A stretch of 64,000 nt of DNA, from positions 45,563-109,562 of the forward strand of contig JBGVJZ010000039.1 in the NCBI GenBank assembly GCA_045129695.1. Reading direction: 5' to 3'. This stretch comes from Eshraghiella sp045129695 (lineage in GTDB: Bacteria; Bacillota; Clostridia; Lachnospirales; Lachnospiraceae). Below the pieces are notes generated by a model. That model made no database searches. It saw only the letters and a program-made list of their open reading frames with translations, and was not told the DNA's origin. The translations under genes were made by a program, and so were the position numbers. Each line of letters begins with the position of its first letter. Positions within the stretch are counted from its first letter, which is position 1. Shown in pieces: positions 43,153 through 51,510 of the stretch.

Positions 43153-43447
43153 TCCCTGACAGAATAATATATACTCTGTCAAGGACGAATAAATTCAATC
43201 TATCCGCGGTGCCACCTTGATTCACAGTCAGATAACTGTACGCTTAGCAGGATACCAGCATATCCCCAGCAATTAACGTATGCCAACACGTCACAGAATA
43301 CTCTGTATCGTACATAACAATACATTTGACTGTGCCCTCTGCGGTCCATTTGATAATCTGTATTTCACCCGACTCTCAGCAACGCGGGCTCTCTGTGGAA
43401 GCATAATTACCGTTATCTCCGCTTCAACGGTTTAATGTATTTAAGTT
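43153..43447 (-). promoter_or_regulatory. T-box leader of the trp operon, tRNA-Trp responsive
   Basis: Read on the minus strand, the leader contains a stem I with AGAGAG and GCUGAGAG elements, a UGG triplet in AAAUGGACCGC that fits a tryptophan specifier codon, and the T-box sequence GGUGGCACCGCGG (43204-43216). A terminator follows, with an 11-base stem (UCCUUGACAGA/UCUGUCAGGGA, one G-U pair and one mismatch) and UUUUUUGUUUU. CCUU in the terminator's left arm can pair with AAGG of the T-box to make the antiterminator. The UGGC bulge would pair with the G73-CCA end of tRNA-Trp. Uncharged tRNA-Trp should allow read-through. Confidence 0.92.
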
Positions 43448-43454
43448 ATTCTTT

Positions 43455-43483
43455 ATTAAATCACTATGTTTATAATTTGTCAA
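43455..43483 (-). promoter_or_regulatory. Promoter of the trp operon
   Basis: On the minus strand a perfect TTGACA (43483-43478) and TTTAAT (43460-43455) are separated by exactly 17 bases. The start point would fall near 43448, at the 5' edge of the T-box leader. Confidence 0.85.
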
Positions 43484-43497
43484 TACCTTTATGTTAT

Positions 43498-44064
43498 TTA
43501 TCTGTACATATCACTTCCGTTTATCAGAATGTACTCATCAAAATAGATTCTGATTGTAATATCCTCTTCAGCCTTAATAATATATTCCTTATTTTCTCCA
43601 AAAAGTCCTGTAATGGAATCGGTTGCAATTGCATTTTCAATCATCTCCTCCAAATCACTTCTGGTCTTGTCAGATATAATATTTCCATCGCCATCAACTA
43701 TCTGTATACCTTCATCCCCGATATACTCAAGTATTGACTTAAGGCTGACATCAAAATCATTATTATCAGCCCCTGTATTTTCCTGACCTGCCTGTATTGG
43801 AAGTGTAATCTGCCCTCCGCCATCAGAAGCATTACCATCAGTACGTTTAATTGGATATATACAGATTCCCACTGTAATCATAACCACTATTGCAGCTGCT
43901 ATTGCGGCATATCTGAACGCTCTCCCGGTGTTTTTCCTGCGTTTTAGTTCAATTATTTTCTTTTCATTATCTAAATTTTTGAGGTCTGCAACAAATTCTT
44001 CACTTGGTCTGATTTTATCTGATTCTTTGGCAAAATCCTCAAAAAATTGTTTTTCATCCCACAT
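43498..44064 (-). CDS. Putative anti-sigma factor, single-pass membrane protein
   Basis: The 188-residue protein has a cytoplasmic N-terminus (residues 1 to about 50, MWDEKQFFEDFAKESDKIRPSEEF), one membrane helix (YAAIAAAIVVMITVGICIYPI, about 57-77) and an extracytoplasmic C-terminal domain of about 110 residues. Its start overlaps the stop of the ECF sigma gene by 11 bases, the usual context for a membrane anti-sigma factor. No zinc-binding HxxxCxxC motif is present, so it is not a ZAS-type anti-sigma. The assignment rests mainly on position and topology. The ATG at 44064 has GGAGG nine bases upstream. Confidence 0.65.
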   Translation of the reverse strand: MWDEKQFFEDFAKESDKIRPSEEFVADLKNLDNEKKIIELKRRKNTGRAFRYAAIAAAIVVMITVGICIYPIKRTDGNASDGGGQITLPIQAGQENTGADNNDFDVSLKSILEYIGDEGIQIVDGDGNIISDKTRSDLEEMIENAIATDSITGLFGENKEYIIKAEEDITIRIYFDEYILINGSDMYR

Positions 44065-44560
44065 TGCCATCTGCCTCCATCATTTCTTTAAGTTTTTCTC
44101 TTCCGCGATGCAGATAGGAGCGAACCGTAGCATCCTTAGTCTTCATAATCTGTGCAATCTGCCCGGTAGAAAGCTGCTCATAATAAAAAAGATTAATTGC
44201 AATCCTGTATTTTTCCGGAAGCTTAAGAACATATTCGTAAGCATAATCAGCCTTCGTCTCTTTGGCCGCCATCTCTTTAAGTCCATCCATTCCCTCCGTA
44301 TTTCTGTTCCAAAACAGTGTAAGAATGGATTTACCCCTGTTAATGGCAACCGTTAAAAGCCATGCCTTTAAATGCTCTTCATCAGTAAAATCCCTGCCCC
44401 TGCTGATATGCTCAATAAGCTTTAAAAAGGTGTCCTGAACAACCTCTTCTGCGTCCTCCCTGTTCTGCATTCTGATGACTGCCAGTCGATAAAGCATCCC
44501 ATTATATTTATCAATAATATCTTCTAATGGATATTTATTTTTCCCGCATAAAACTTCCAT
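44054..44560 (-). CDS. ECF-type RNA polymerase sigma factor
   Basis: The 168-residue protein has sigma region 2 (YNGMLYRLAVIRMQNREDAEEVVQDTFLKLIEH, about 14-46) and region 4 with a helix-turn-helix (LPEKYRIAINLFYYEQLSTGQIAQIMKTKDATVRSYLHRGREKLK, about 114-160). It lacks regions 1 and 3, as expected for the extracytoplasmic-function class. It is paired with the membrane protein that follows. A 12-bp inverted repeat lies 32 bases upstream of its start. Its regulon is unknown. Confidence 0.92.
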   Translation of the reverse strand: MEVLCGKNKYPLEDIIDKYNGMLYRLAVIRMQNREDAEEVVQDTFLKLIEHISRGRDFTDEEHLKAWLLTVAINRGKSILTLFWNRNTEGMDGLKEMAAKETKADYAYEYVLKLPEKYRIAINLFYYEQLSTGQIAQIMKTKDATVRSYLHRGREKLKEMMEADGNVG

Positions 44561-44591
44561 TATCTGTTTCCTCTTAATATGTCCTTTGCAA

Positions 44592-44631
44592 TTTCTTTAA
44601 ATACGGACTAATAATAAGCTATTTAAAGAAA
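44592..44631. repeat. 12-bp perfect inverted repeat upstream of the ECF sigma gene
   Basis: TTTCTTTAAATA and TATTTAAAGAAA are separated by 16 bases in the gap between the transglutaminase gene and the sigma gene. It could be an operator or a weak terminator. Its AT-only loop and lack of GC in the stem argue against efficient termination. Confidence 0.7.
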
Positions 44632-44654
44632 CTACGCAACATCTGAGAGACAAA

Positions 44655-47036
44655 TTATTTTTTAATGATTGATAATACTCCATTGTTATAATAATACATT
44701 CCATTCGCAACATCTGCCTTGTTAACGGCATTCTGCACAATTTCCAAAACAGTATTTTCATCCGGTCCGCTTCCGGTACGAATCACCGCAATATCATTAT
44801 CTTCAAGCTGCTCCACAAGAAGACTTACTGCCTCTTCATCATCTTCTGTATAAAGATTGTTCTGTGTGTAATATTCATAATCCATGCAATTTGCAGCATA
44901 ATTTACAATAAAATCATCTGCAAGTGCATCCTTATCGGCGATAAGAATTGATGAAGCCACATCATCTGAGAGATTAAAATAGCAGTTCGGAAGACATTCA
45001 CTGTCATTATTGGTTACGTCCATTATGCACCAGCTTCCATCAATTTTAACTCTGTTCCACTCATGGTTAACTCCGCTTAATCTGCCGGTCTCAATAATAA
45101 CCTCAAGTCCGGCAGCTTCACACAGCAGCTTAAATGCTTCAGAATAGGATTCACATACACCAAGGTTATCCACCAGAATTCCATACGGAGTAAAAGAATG
45201 TGCAAACTCCTGTACTGCCTCACCTGAAATACTTCCATCGGCATTTATATACTCCAAAATCTCATCATTGTATTGTGCATTCTCACATAAATATGTGTTA
45301 ATTGCATTTTCTTTTTCAAAATCGCTCATCCCACTGTCTATAATATCTGCAACAATTTCCTCTGCTTTCTTAAGAGATTCTGCCTGCATTTTCTCCGTTT
45401 CTTCTTTATCAAGTACATAAGTAACTACAAGAGCATCCTTTGAATAGTCATAATTAATCGTATAAATTATTCCGCATAGGGGATTTTGGTGGTATGCTTC
45501 AAAAAAAGCGTCTGTTAAATATTCTGTATTGGCACTTTCAGAGAAATCAGCTAAGCTGATTTCCTCATTATGTGTCAGAAGATTTATTGCAATCCATTCA
45601 CTTAATGCTGTGTTCGCATAAACAGTGTCCATAAGCTGTGCTGAAATATCAACATTGCTCTCTCCGCCATTCTCCTGTATAACTGCTTCTGTTGTCTCAT
45701 CCTCTGTTTCAGGCTCCGTTGTTACCACATCATCATTGTCCGGTACATAAGGGATATTTATCTCTTCTACGGATGTTACTGATTTGGAAGTCAGTTCGTC
45801 AGCTCTGTTTTTAACAAGCTCAGTCTCACTCATAAAGGTGTCAAAATCCATTCCTGAAAACTCAATAACAGGCATTTCAATCGGAAGATTTCTGACAGTC
45901 GGCTCTACAAAAATTATGCCATCATTAAGTAAGGTTACAGTTGCGCCTTTATATTCGATAATAAATTTACCAATACTTCCATCAACCATCTCAACATCGA
46001 CATAGGCAGGAAGTGCAAGAATTGTATCGCCCTCATACACCTCTACAAAAGAATCACTTACTCTCACGGGAATCTGATTACCGACATCACTAACCTTACA
46101 TTCATTACTCATTCCGGAGCATTTACCGTCATTAGTCTTAGCAACAACAAAATATGCCGCTTCAACATCCAGAAGTACATTCATCGACCACTGATGTGTA
46201 ACATCAATTTCCGTACCTCCATAAGTTTCCTCAAATCTTTCCTCATGCCGGATATTTGTTTCAAAATTCTTATAGCTTCCAGATGTTTCCACTGTGGTAT
46301 ATTCGAGGAACGCAGAATCCATACCGCTTTGATACTCATATACTTCATAATAATCTGCACCATCTACAGCACTCCAACTAAGCTCATAGTATCCGTCCGC
46401 TCCCATTTTCTGTGTAAGAGTAGGTGTGTTTAATTCGTCCTTTACCGTAAAAACAGTGATTAAAGGCTTTGCCAAATCCTCACCGGTCCCAACATCAACA
46501 TACTGGACCAGGTAAAATTTACTTCTTGTTCCCCAAGTTCCGTCGGACAGGCAGCTTCCCTCTTCATTATAATCAAACATAAGATTTGGGCTTATCGTAA
46601 GCTTCATTGTGTCATAATCTGCAATAATTTCAACATCTGCACGATTAGTCAGGTCAGAATCATAATACACAGCAAAACAATCGTCTTCTTCCAACTCAAG
46701 GTCAAAGAATTTTTCTGTAATGTCATAAGTAAAAATATGGTCACGTTCCAGATTATAAAGTGCGTCAGTATATTCCTCTGTTACATCATTGGCATATTTT
46801 GCCTTGATATTTTCAATCTGAACCGAGCTGTTGCCGGACTCATCTTCACTGCCACCCTGCGATTCCTGTGAAGTACTGCCATGGGATACATCATCTGATT
46901 CCCTCTCGTTATCTTTGGTTTCCTCAATTGTCGTATCTCTTTTATTAACACTATCTTCATTATTTCTGCATCCTGCAAGAAGGAAAGCTGCTACGCATAC
47001 TGCAAAAACTCCGGTTGCTAATTTTCTATTTCTCAT
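44655..47036 (-). CDS. Lipoprotein with Fn3-like and transglutaminase-like domains
   Basis: The 793-residue protein has a lipoprotein signal (ATGVFAVCVAAFLLAGC-like; Cys at 23), then an acidic Ser/Glu-rich spacer. An Fn3-like segment follows (ADGYYELSWSAVDGADYYEVYEY, about 210-230), with further beta-rich regions. The C-terminal transglutaminase-like domain has the triad Cys in VDNLGVCESYSEAFKLL (about 635), His in SGVNHEWNRVKI and Asp in WCIMDVTNND. The enzyme is probably a cell-surface protease or cross-linker. ATG 47036 has GGAGG five bases upstream. It precedes the ECF sigma/anti-sigma genes in the same direction and might share their operon. Confidence 0.85.
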   Translation of the reverse strand: MRNRKLATGVFAVCVAAFLLAGCRNNEDSVNKRDTTIEETKDNERESDDVSHGSTSQESQGGSEDESGNSSVQIENIKAKYANDVTEEYTDALYNLERDHIFTYDITEKFFDLELEEDDCFAVYYDSDLTNRADVEIIADYDTMKLTISPNLMFDYNEEGSCLSDGTWGTRSKFYLVQYVDVGTGEDLAKPLITVFTVKDELNTPTLTQKMGADGYYELSWSAVDGADYYEVYEYQSGMDSAFLEYTTVETSGSYKNFETNIRHEERFEETYGGTEIDVTHQWSMNVLLDVEAAYFVVAKTNDGKCSGMSNECKVSDVGNQIPVRVSDSFVEVYEGDTILALPAYVDVEMVDGSIGKFIIEYKGATVTLLNDGIIFVEPTVRNLPIEMPVIEFSGMDFDTFMSETELVKNRADELTSKSVTSVEEINIPYVPDNDDVVTTEPETEDETTEAVIQENGGESNVDISAQLMDTVYANTALSEWIAINLLTHNEEISLADFSESANTEYLTDAFFEAYHQNPLCGIIYTINYDYSKDALVVTYVLDKEETEKMQAESLKKAEEIVADIIDSGMSDFEKENAINTYLCENAQYNDEILEYINADGSISGEAVQEFAHSFTPYGILVDNLGVCESYSEAFKLLCEAAGLEVIIETGRLSGVNHEWNRVKIDGSWCIMDVTNNDSECLPNCYFNLSDDVASSILIADKDALADDFIVNYAANCMDYEYYTQNNLYTEDDEEAVSLLVEQLEDNDIAVIRTGSGPDENTVLEIVQNAVNKADVANGMYYYNNGVLSIIKK

Positions 47037-47209
47037 ATTATCCTCCAAATCCATGCCGAAAATCTGTTTCAGCCCTGTTTTATATTTTGACCGGTACACT
47101 TATAAAACTGCTCAGGTTCGGAAAATGTTGCAACAAAAATTAAAATTTTTATATTTTTTTATTTTCTGCATATATTTATTATATCAATTACTTTTCAGGG
47201 ATTTTTTAT

Positions 47210-47722
47210 ATGAAAGAAAAAATATATCTAATTCTGCGCTTTATTACGGTATGCGGACTGGGCGTACTGTCACATTTCCTTTATGACTGGTCCGGACAGA
47301 ATATTCTGGTAGGATTTTTTACTTCAATTAATGAATCAACATGGGAGCATATGAAACTATTGTTTTTTCCAATGCTGTTTATATCAATATTGGAAACTAT
47401 CATTTTCAAAAAGAAGCTTAAGGATTTTATACCTGCAAGAACCTTTGGAATATTGTCGGGTATGGCTTTTATTGTAATAGTTTTCTATACTTTTTGGGGA
47501 ATAAGCGGCAGGCTTGTTGACTTTGTAAATATTGCAATTTACATTGCGGCTGTATGGTTTGCTTTCAGAACGGAAAAAACTTTATTGAATAAGAAAAAGC
47601 TGCCTGATTTATGTATATGCATCGCTATTCTGATTTCCATTACTATTTTATTTATTATCTTTACATTACATTCTCCCGAAGTGGGAATATTCTATGATTT
47701 ATCACTGCATCCAAAAGGGTGA
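47210..47722 (+). CDS. DUF6512 family membrane protein
   Basis: The 170-residue protein has five hydrophobic segments and the DUF6512 pattern: GVLSHFLYDWSGQNILVGFFTSINESTWEHMKLLFFPML at 18-56 and ARTFGILSGMAFIVIVFYTFWGI near residue 85. The family has unknown function and is common in Firmicutes. It is divergent from the transglutaminase lipoprotein. The ribosome-binding site is weak (TTTTCAGGGATTTT). It is monocistronic, with a hairpin overlapping its stop. Confidence 0.82.
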   Translation: MKEKIYLILRFITVCGLGVLSHFLYDWSGQNILVGFFTSINESTWEHMKLLFFPMLFISILETIIFKKKLKDFIPARTFGILSGMAFIVIVFYTFWGISGRLVDFVNIAIYIAAVWFAFRTEKTLLNKKKLPDLCICIAILISITILFIIFTLHSPEVGIFYDLSLHPKG

Positions 47723-47739
47723 GGTATTACCCCACCCTT
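47715..47739. terminator. Probable bidirectional terminator after the DUF6512 gene
   Basis: AAGGGTG-A-GGT pairs with ACC-C-CACCCTT around a 3-base loop, with one mismatch. The DUF6512 stop lies inside it. T-tracts on both sides are short. Confidence 0.6.
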
Positions 47740-47784
47740 CATTCTCAGATGTCTTTTTTAGTAACCTTTTAATAATATACCTGC

Positions 47785-49788
47785 TTATATAAATGCTTTT
47801 TCTTCAAATTCATTAATCGGCATAGGTTTAGCAAAATAGTAGCCCTGTATCAGGTCGCAATCCATTTCTGCCAGAAAATCCACCTGCTCCCTTGTCTCAA
47901 TTCCCTCTGCAACAATTCTCATATCTAACTTCTTGGCAAGAGAAATCGTATCTCCGACAATCAACTTACCTCTGCCGGTCTTGTCCTCCTGCCTGAAAAA
48001 TCCTGCGTCAAGCTTAAGAACATCTAATGGAAGTTCTTTCAATGAATTAAGTGAAGAATAACCTGCACCGAAATCATCCATTGAAATTTCAAAGCCATAT
48101 TCTTTTAACTTTTTAATTGTATTCAGAAGTACTCCCTTATCATCAAAGAATGCACTTTCTGTTAATTCAAGCTCAATATATTCATGTGGCACATTGAATT
48201 GGTCAACCAACCGGCATATATGCTCTGCGAGGTCCTCACGCACAAAATGTACTCTTGAAACATTAACGGATATCGGTACAATTTTTTTACCCTCAGAAAG
48301 CCATTTTGCCTGCTGTCTGGCAACCTCAGTAATCATATAGTCATCTAACTGAATAACAAAACCGTTTTTCTCAAAAATAGGAATGAATCTGTATGGTGCA
48401 ACAAAGCCTTCCGTTGGATGAATCCAGCGTACCAAAGCCTCCGCACCTGAAAGTACTTCCTCTTTGGTGCTGTATTTTGGCTGAAGGTATACCTGAAATT
48501 CCCTGTTTGTTAAAGCACTCTCCATATCATTCTCAACCTTACGTACCCAAAGCTGCTCACGCTGCATCTCATCATTGAACCATACCATACGATTTTCATT
48601 ATCCTCTGAAAGCGAGCTTATTGCCACACCGGCACAGTTAAACATTGCATCAATGCCTGAACGGTTCTCTTCAACTCTGTAAATTCCCACACTGAAATAC
48701 TTTTTCTGTGCGGACTTCACATTATTCAGCTTGTCAACCAAAATATTGAGACGTGCAGTAAGTTCATTCTCATCCTTATACGTAAGGAGCAAGGCAAAAT
48801 CCGCTTTCTCTCCATGTGCAAGAAGTTCATTTCTTGATAATGCCTTCTGCAATGCAAGATAGAAATTCTCCAACAGCTCTTCTCCCTCTTTAACACCATA
48901 ACACGAACAGAAATTGCGGTATTTCTCCATTCTGATAATTACTACTGCATAATTATTCTTAGAGTTCTTCTTTAAAATATGCTTTCCCTTCTTAACGAAA
49001 AACTGGAGGTTATTGCCACCGGTAACAACATCCGTAGCCAAAATTCTTGATAATTTTCTTCTTTCAAATATAAGGCTTAACATTGAAACAATGTAATAGA
49101 TGATTAATATTATTGCAAAAACAGCAATTACACCTATAAGCAATACCGTATACATCAGCTCACTGACCTTGATTGGTACTGTATTCTCAACACATACGGT
49201 ATATTTACCATCAGGAGTCGTCATCTGATACCAGAAATCCACATTAGTTATTCTATTCTCCTTCGTAATACTTTCCGGTGTTAAATCGCTCATCATGTCA
49301 TCTACCATACCATCCATGGTATTATCGTCAAAAATAACGTCCATTTGTATATAGATATCATCCTCACTAAAGTATACAAAATTACTGCTGTCGTCGCTTA
49401 ACAGAAATCTTACATCATCCTGACTTAATTCTTCGATATAGCCTTCCCAGTTCGGCTCACTATCCCCCTTCTGAAACAAGATATTATTCTCTGTATCAGT
49501 TATGCATATTCCGCCCACATTCTGCATAACCTCCAGAATATAGCTGCATATCTCATCCATTGCTTCCGGATTAGTCTCATCCCAGTTCTCACCAATTATC
49601 CCGGTTATTTTCTCTGAATTGTCATATCCTGTCTGTAGCTTATCATAAGCGAGATTTATTACAAAAAAAGAAGAAATACTTATTTCCAAAATTAAAAATA
49701 TAATAAGCACCAGAAAGATTCCTAAAATATATGGCCAGACATGCTGCTTTTTAAGCTTTTTGAGTTTTTTATCCTTTGATTTACTCAT
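47785..49788 (-). CDS. Membrane c-di-GMP phosphodiesterase with degenerate GGDEF domain
   Basis: The 667-residue protein has an N-terminal helix, an extracytoplasmic sensor of about 170 residues and a second helix (VLLIGVIAVFAIILIIYYIVSML). A GGDEF-like domain (about 255-395) carries HGEKADFALLL where GGDEF is expected, so it cannot be an active cyclase. A C-terminal EAL domain (about 420-660) keeps the key residues: EALVRW, NVSRVHF, ELTESAF, DDFGAGYSSL, LKLDAGF and AEGIET. It should therefore degrade c-di-GMP, opposing the 1288-residue cyclase encoded at 25906-29772. GGAGG lies seven bases before the ATG. Confidence 0.93.
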   Translation of the reverse strand: MSKSKDKKLKKLKKQHVWPYILGIFLVLIIFLILEISISSFFVINLAYDKLQTGYDNSEKITGIIGENWDETNPEAMDEICSYILEVMQNVGGICITDTENNILFQKGDSEPNWEGYIEELSQDDVRFLLSDDSSNFVYFSEDDIYIQMDVIFDDNTMDGMVDDMMSDLTPESITKENRITNVDFWYQMTTPDGKYTVCVENTVPIKVSELMYTVLLIGVIAVFAIILIIYYIVSMLSLIFERRKLSRILATDVVTGGNNLQFFVKKGKHILKKNSKNNYAVVIIRMEKYRNFCSCYGVKEGEELLENFYLALQKALSRNELLAHGEKADFALLLTYKDENELTARLNILVDKLNNVKSAQKKYFSVGIYRVEENRSGIDAMFNCAGVAISSLSEDNENRMVWFNDEMQREQLWVRKVENDMESALTNREFQVYLQPKYSTKEEVLSGAEALVRWIHPTEGFVAPYRFIPIFEKNGFVIQLDDYMITEVARQQAKWLSEGKKIVPISVNVSRVHFVREDLAEHICRLVDQFNVPHEYIELELTESAFFDDKGVLLNTIKKLKEYGFEISMDDFGAGYSSLNSLKELPLDVLKLDAGFFRQEDKTGRGKLIVGDTISLAKKLDMRIVAEGIETREQVDFLAEMDCDLIQGYYFAKPMPINEFEEKAFI

Positions 49789-49832
49789 ATTACCTCCAAA
49801 AATACAATTCTTTAAATAAATTATACATAATT

Positions 49833-50057
49833 TTATGTAGAACTGCCATTCTTCCTATATTCCAATAAATCACCCGGCTGACAGTCAAGTGCCTCACACA
49901 GCTTTGCCAGCGTGGATACCTTTAATGCCTTCGCCTTACCATTCTTCAGTATGGACATGTTGGCAAGAGTGATTCCCACCTTCTCCGCAAGCTCGGTAAC
50001 ACTCATCTTTCTCTTCGCTAACATTACATCAATGTTAAAAATTATATCATCTTCCAT
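49833..50057 (-). CDS. XRE family helix-turn-helix regulator
   Basis: The 74-residue Cro/C1-type protein consists almost only of the HTH domain (MLAKRKMSVTELAEKVGITLANMSILKNGKAKAL, about 12-45), followed by LAKLCEALDCQPGDLLEY. It is of the YozG type that accompanies DUF2975 membrane proteins. ATG 50057 is selected because an in-frame GTG upstream lies inside the ribosome-binding site. It begins 12 bases after the DUF2975 stop in the same transcript. Confidence 0.93.
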   Translation of the reverse strand: MEDDIIFNIDVMLAKRKMSVTELAEKVGITLANMSILKNGKAKALKVSTLAKLCEALDCQPGDLLEYRKNGSST

Positions 50058-50069
50058 AGTGCACCTCAC

Positions 50070-50549
50070 TTAAATTGTAAAATCACTCTGTTCCTGCAGA
50101 TCTGCTGCCTTTCTCACAAGATGTGACATGGCGGCAGCTGCAACAGATATCGCAACGCCTGCAAACACTACCAGTAATGATGCAAGTGCAACTCCCGGAT
50201 GGCTGAGATTTGTCATAACAAAAATCATATTCATCAGGAAGAAGAAGCCCGCGTCACCTGCAGCAAGAACAGAAATATATTTAAGCTTAGTGGCATTATC
50301 CATGGAAAAGGATTTGTCATTACCAATATTATCAGCAATCTTCCAGCCGAACACCACTATTACGAAACACGGAACTGCCGTTATCCAAAGGAAAATAAGC
50401 CACGGATAATAGCAATTGCCATATTCAGGATATTTATCTGCCAAATCCTTACCAATTGACGGAACAAGAATTGCAAACACAACTAAAAGGCATATTACTA
50501 TTCCGATTAAAATAAATTTAATCCATTTTGATAAGCTTTTCTGTCTCAT
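50070..50549 (-). CDS. DUF2975 membrane protein
   Basis: The 159-residue protein has four membrane segments arranged as in DUF2975 (IKFILIGIVICLLVVFAILV, YPWLIFLWITAVPCFVIVVFGW, AGDAGFFFLMNMIFVM and ASLLVVFAGVAISVAAAAMSHLV). DUF2975 genes commonly lie directly before a YozG-like HTH gene, as here. The function is unknown; a membrane signal controlling the HTH partner is plausible. GGGAGG lies five bases before the ATG, and a good promoter is upstream. Confidence 0.9.
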   Translation of the reverse strand: MRQKSLSKWIKFILIGIVICLLVVFAILVPSIGKDLADKYPEYGNCYYPWLIFLWITAVPCFVIVVFGWKIADNIGNDKSFSMDNATKLKYISVLAAGDAGFFFLMNMIFVMTNLSHPGVALASLLVVFAGVAISVAAAAMSHLVRKAADLQEQSDFTI

Positions 50550-50586
50550 TACAACCTCCCTATAATACAGATGTATTTCTTAGCAA

Positions 50587-50615
50587 AATATAACATTGCA
50601 TTTTCTGTTTGTCAA
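50587..50615 (-). promoter_or_regulatory. Promoter for the DUF2975/HTH operon
   Basis: On the minus strand a perfect TTGACA (50615-50610) and TATATT (50592-50587) lie 17 bases apart, 37 bases before the DUF2975 start. Confidence 0.75.
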
Positions 50616-50755
50616 TTACTATTTATTGAATTACGATAAATCCCATTTCCTCCAATCACATTTACAGATAATTCTTGCATAGTAAAAATATGGTATGATA
50701 CAATATTGTTATATAGCGTGTGTTACTTAATTAGTAGAAAGGTGTTTTAAAATTT

Positions 50756-51499
50756 ATGTTACCTAGTGTACTTATTGTAGATAATGATGTGCAGACTTTG
50801 GAAACAATGCGTCTGTATCTTGAGGGTGTGGCAATGGTTCATACAGTACTCGGCGGCCTGCAGGCAATTGAATATGTTCAGCAGCATCACGTGGATATTA
50901 TTTTTCTGGATATAGAAATGCCGATAATGGATGGTTTCCTTACACTTGAACAGTTGAGAAATGTTGAAGAGTGTATTAATGTTCCGGTAGTGCTGATAAC
51001 CGGCAAGCAGGACAAGCAATCAGTGTTCAATTCCTTTATAATGGGTGTTGACGGCTATCTTGTTAAACCTGTCAGCAAGGATACTCTGATTAATAAGCTT
51101 AATGAATTATGCGTAAAGATAGACAATAAGACGGAACGACATACAGTTCTGCTGATTGATGATGATATGTCGTATTTAAAACAACTTAACAGTTATCTGC
51201 ATGACCAGTATAATGTTATTATGATTAATTCAGCCAAACTCGCATTGGATTACCTTCTCAAGCATACTCCTGATATTATTGTTCTGGATTTTCAAATGCC
51301 GTTATATAATGGTGCAACTATCATGAACATGATTCAGAAAAATAACCCTCTGCACCCGATTCCGGTTATATTATTATCCGGCGCACTGAATATTGAAACA
51401 TTACAGGAATGCTATCCATACAGCCCTGCTGCATGTCTTGCCAAGCCAATCAGTAAGCAGGCACTCATTGAAAATATTGAGAATGCATTGAACCAGTAG
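50756..51499 (+). CDS. Response regulator with two receiver domains and no output domain
   Basis: The 247-residue protein consists of two receivers. Receiver 1 (1-120) has VLIVDND, phospho-Asp in FLDIEMPIMDG, LITGK and LVKPV. Receiver 2 (about 130-245) has VLLIDDD, VLDFQMPLYNG, LLSG and LAKPI. Both keep the phosphorylation Asp, the Thr/Ser switch and the Lys, so both look able to accept phosphate. There is no DNA-binding or enzymatic domain. It ends 11 bases before the start of the hybrid kinase, and the pair probably forms one phosphorelay. It may work as a phosphate sink, an adaptor or a protein-interaction output. Confidence 0.9.
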   Translation: MLPSVLIVDNDVQTLETMRLYLEGVAMVHTVLGGLQAIEYVQQHHVDIIFLDIEMPIMDGFLTLEQLRNVEECINVPVVLITGKQDKQSVFNSFIMGVDGYLVKPVSKDTLINKLNELCVKIDNKTERHTVLLIDDDMSYLKQLNSYLHDQYNVIMINSAKLALDYLLKHTPDIIVLDFQMPLYNGATIMNMIQKNNPLHPIPVILLSGALNIETLQECYPYSPAACLAKPISKQALIENIENALNQ

Positions 51500-51510
51500 G
51501 AGGTATGCTT

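Noticed and set aside
43079..43225. An upstream extension of trpE through the leader
   Set aside because: The added residues are encoded by the T-box terminator region and have no TrpE similarity; the start at 43078 has a good ribosome-binding site.
47785..49788. The GGDEF/EAL protein as a diguanylate cyclase
   Set aside because: The GGDEF signature is replaced by GEKADF, so only the phosphodiesterase function is supported.
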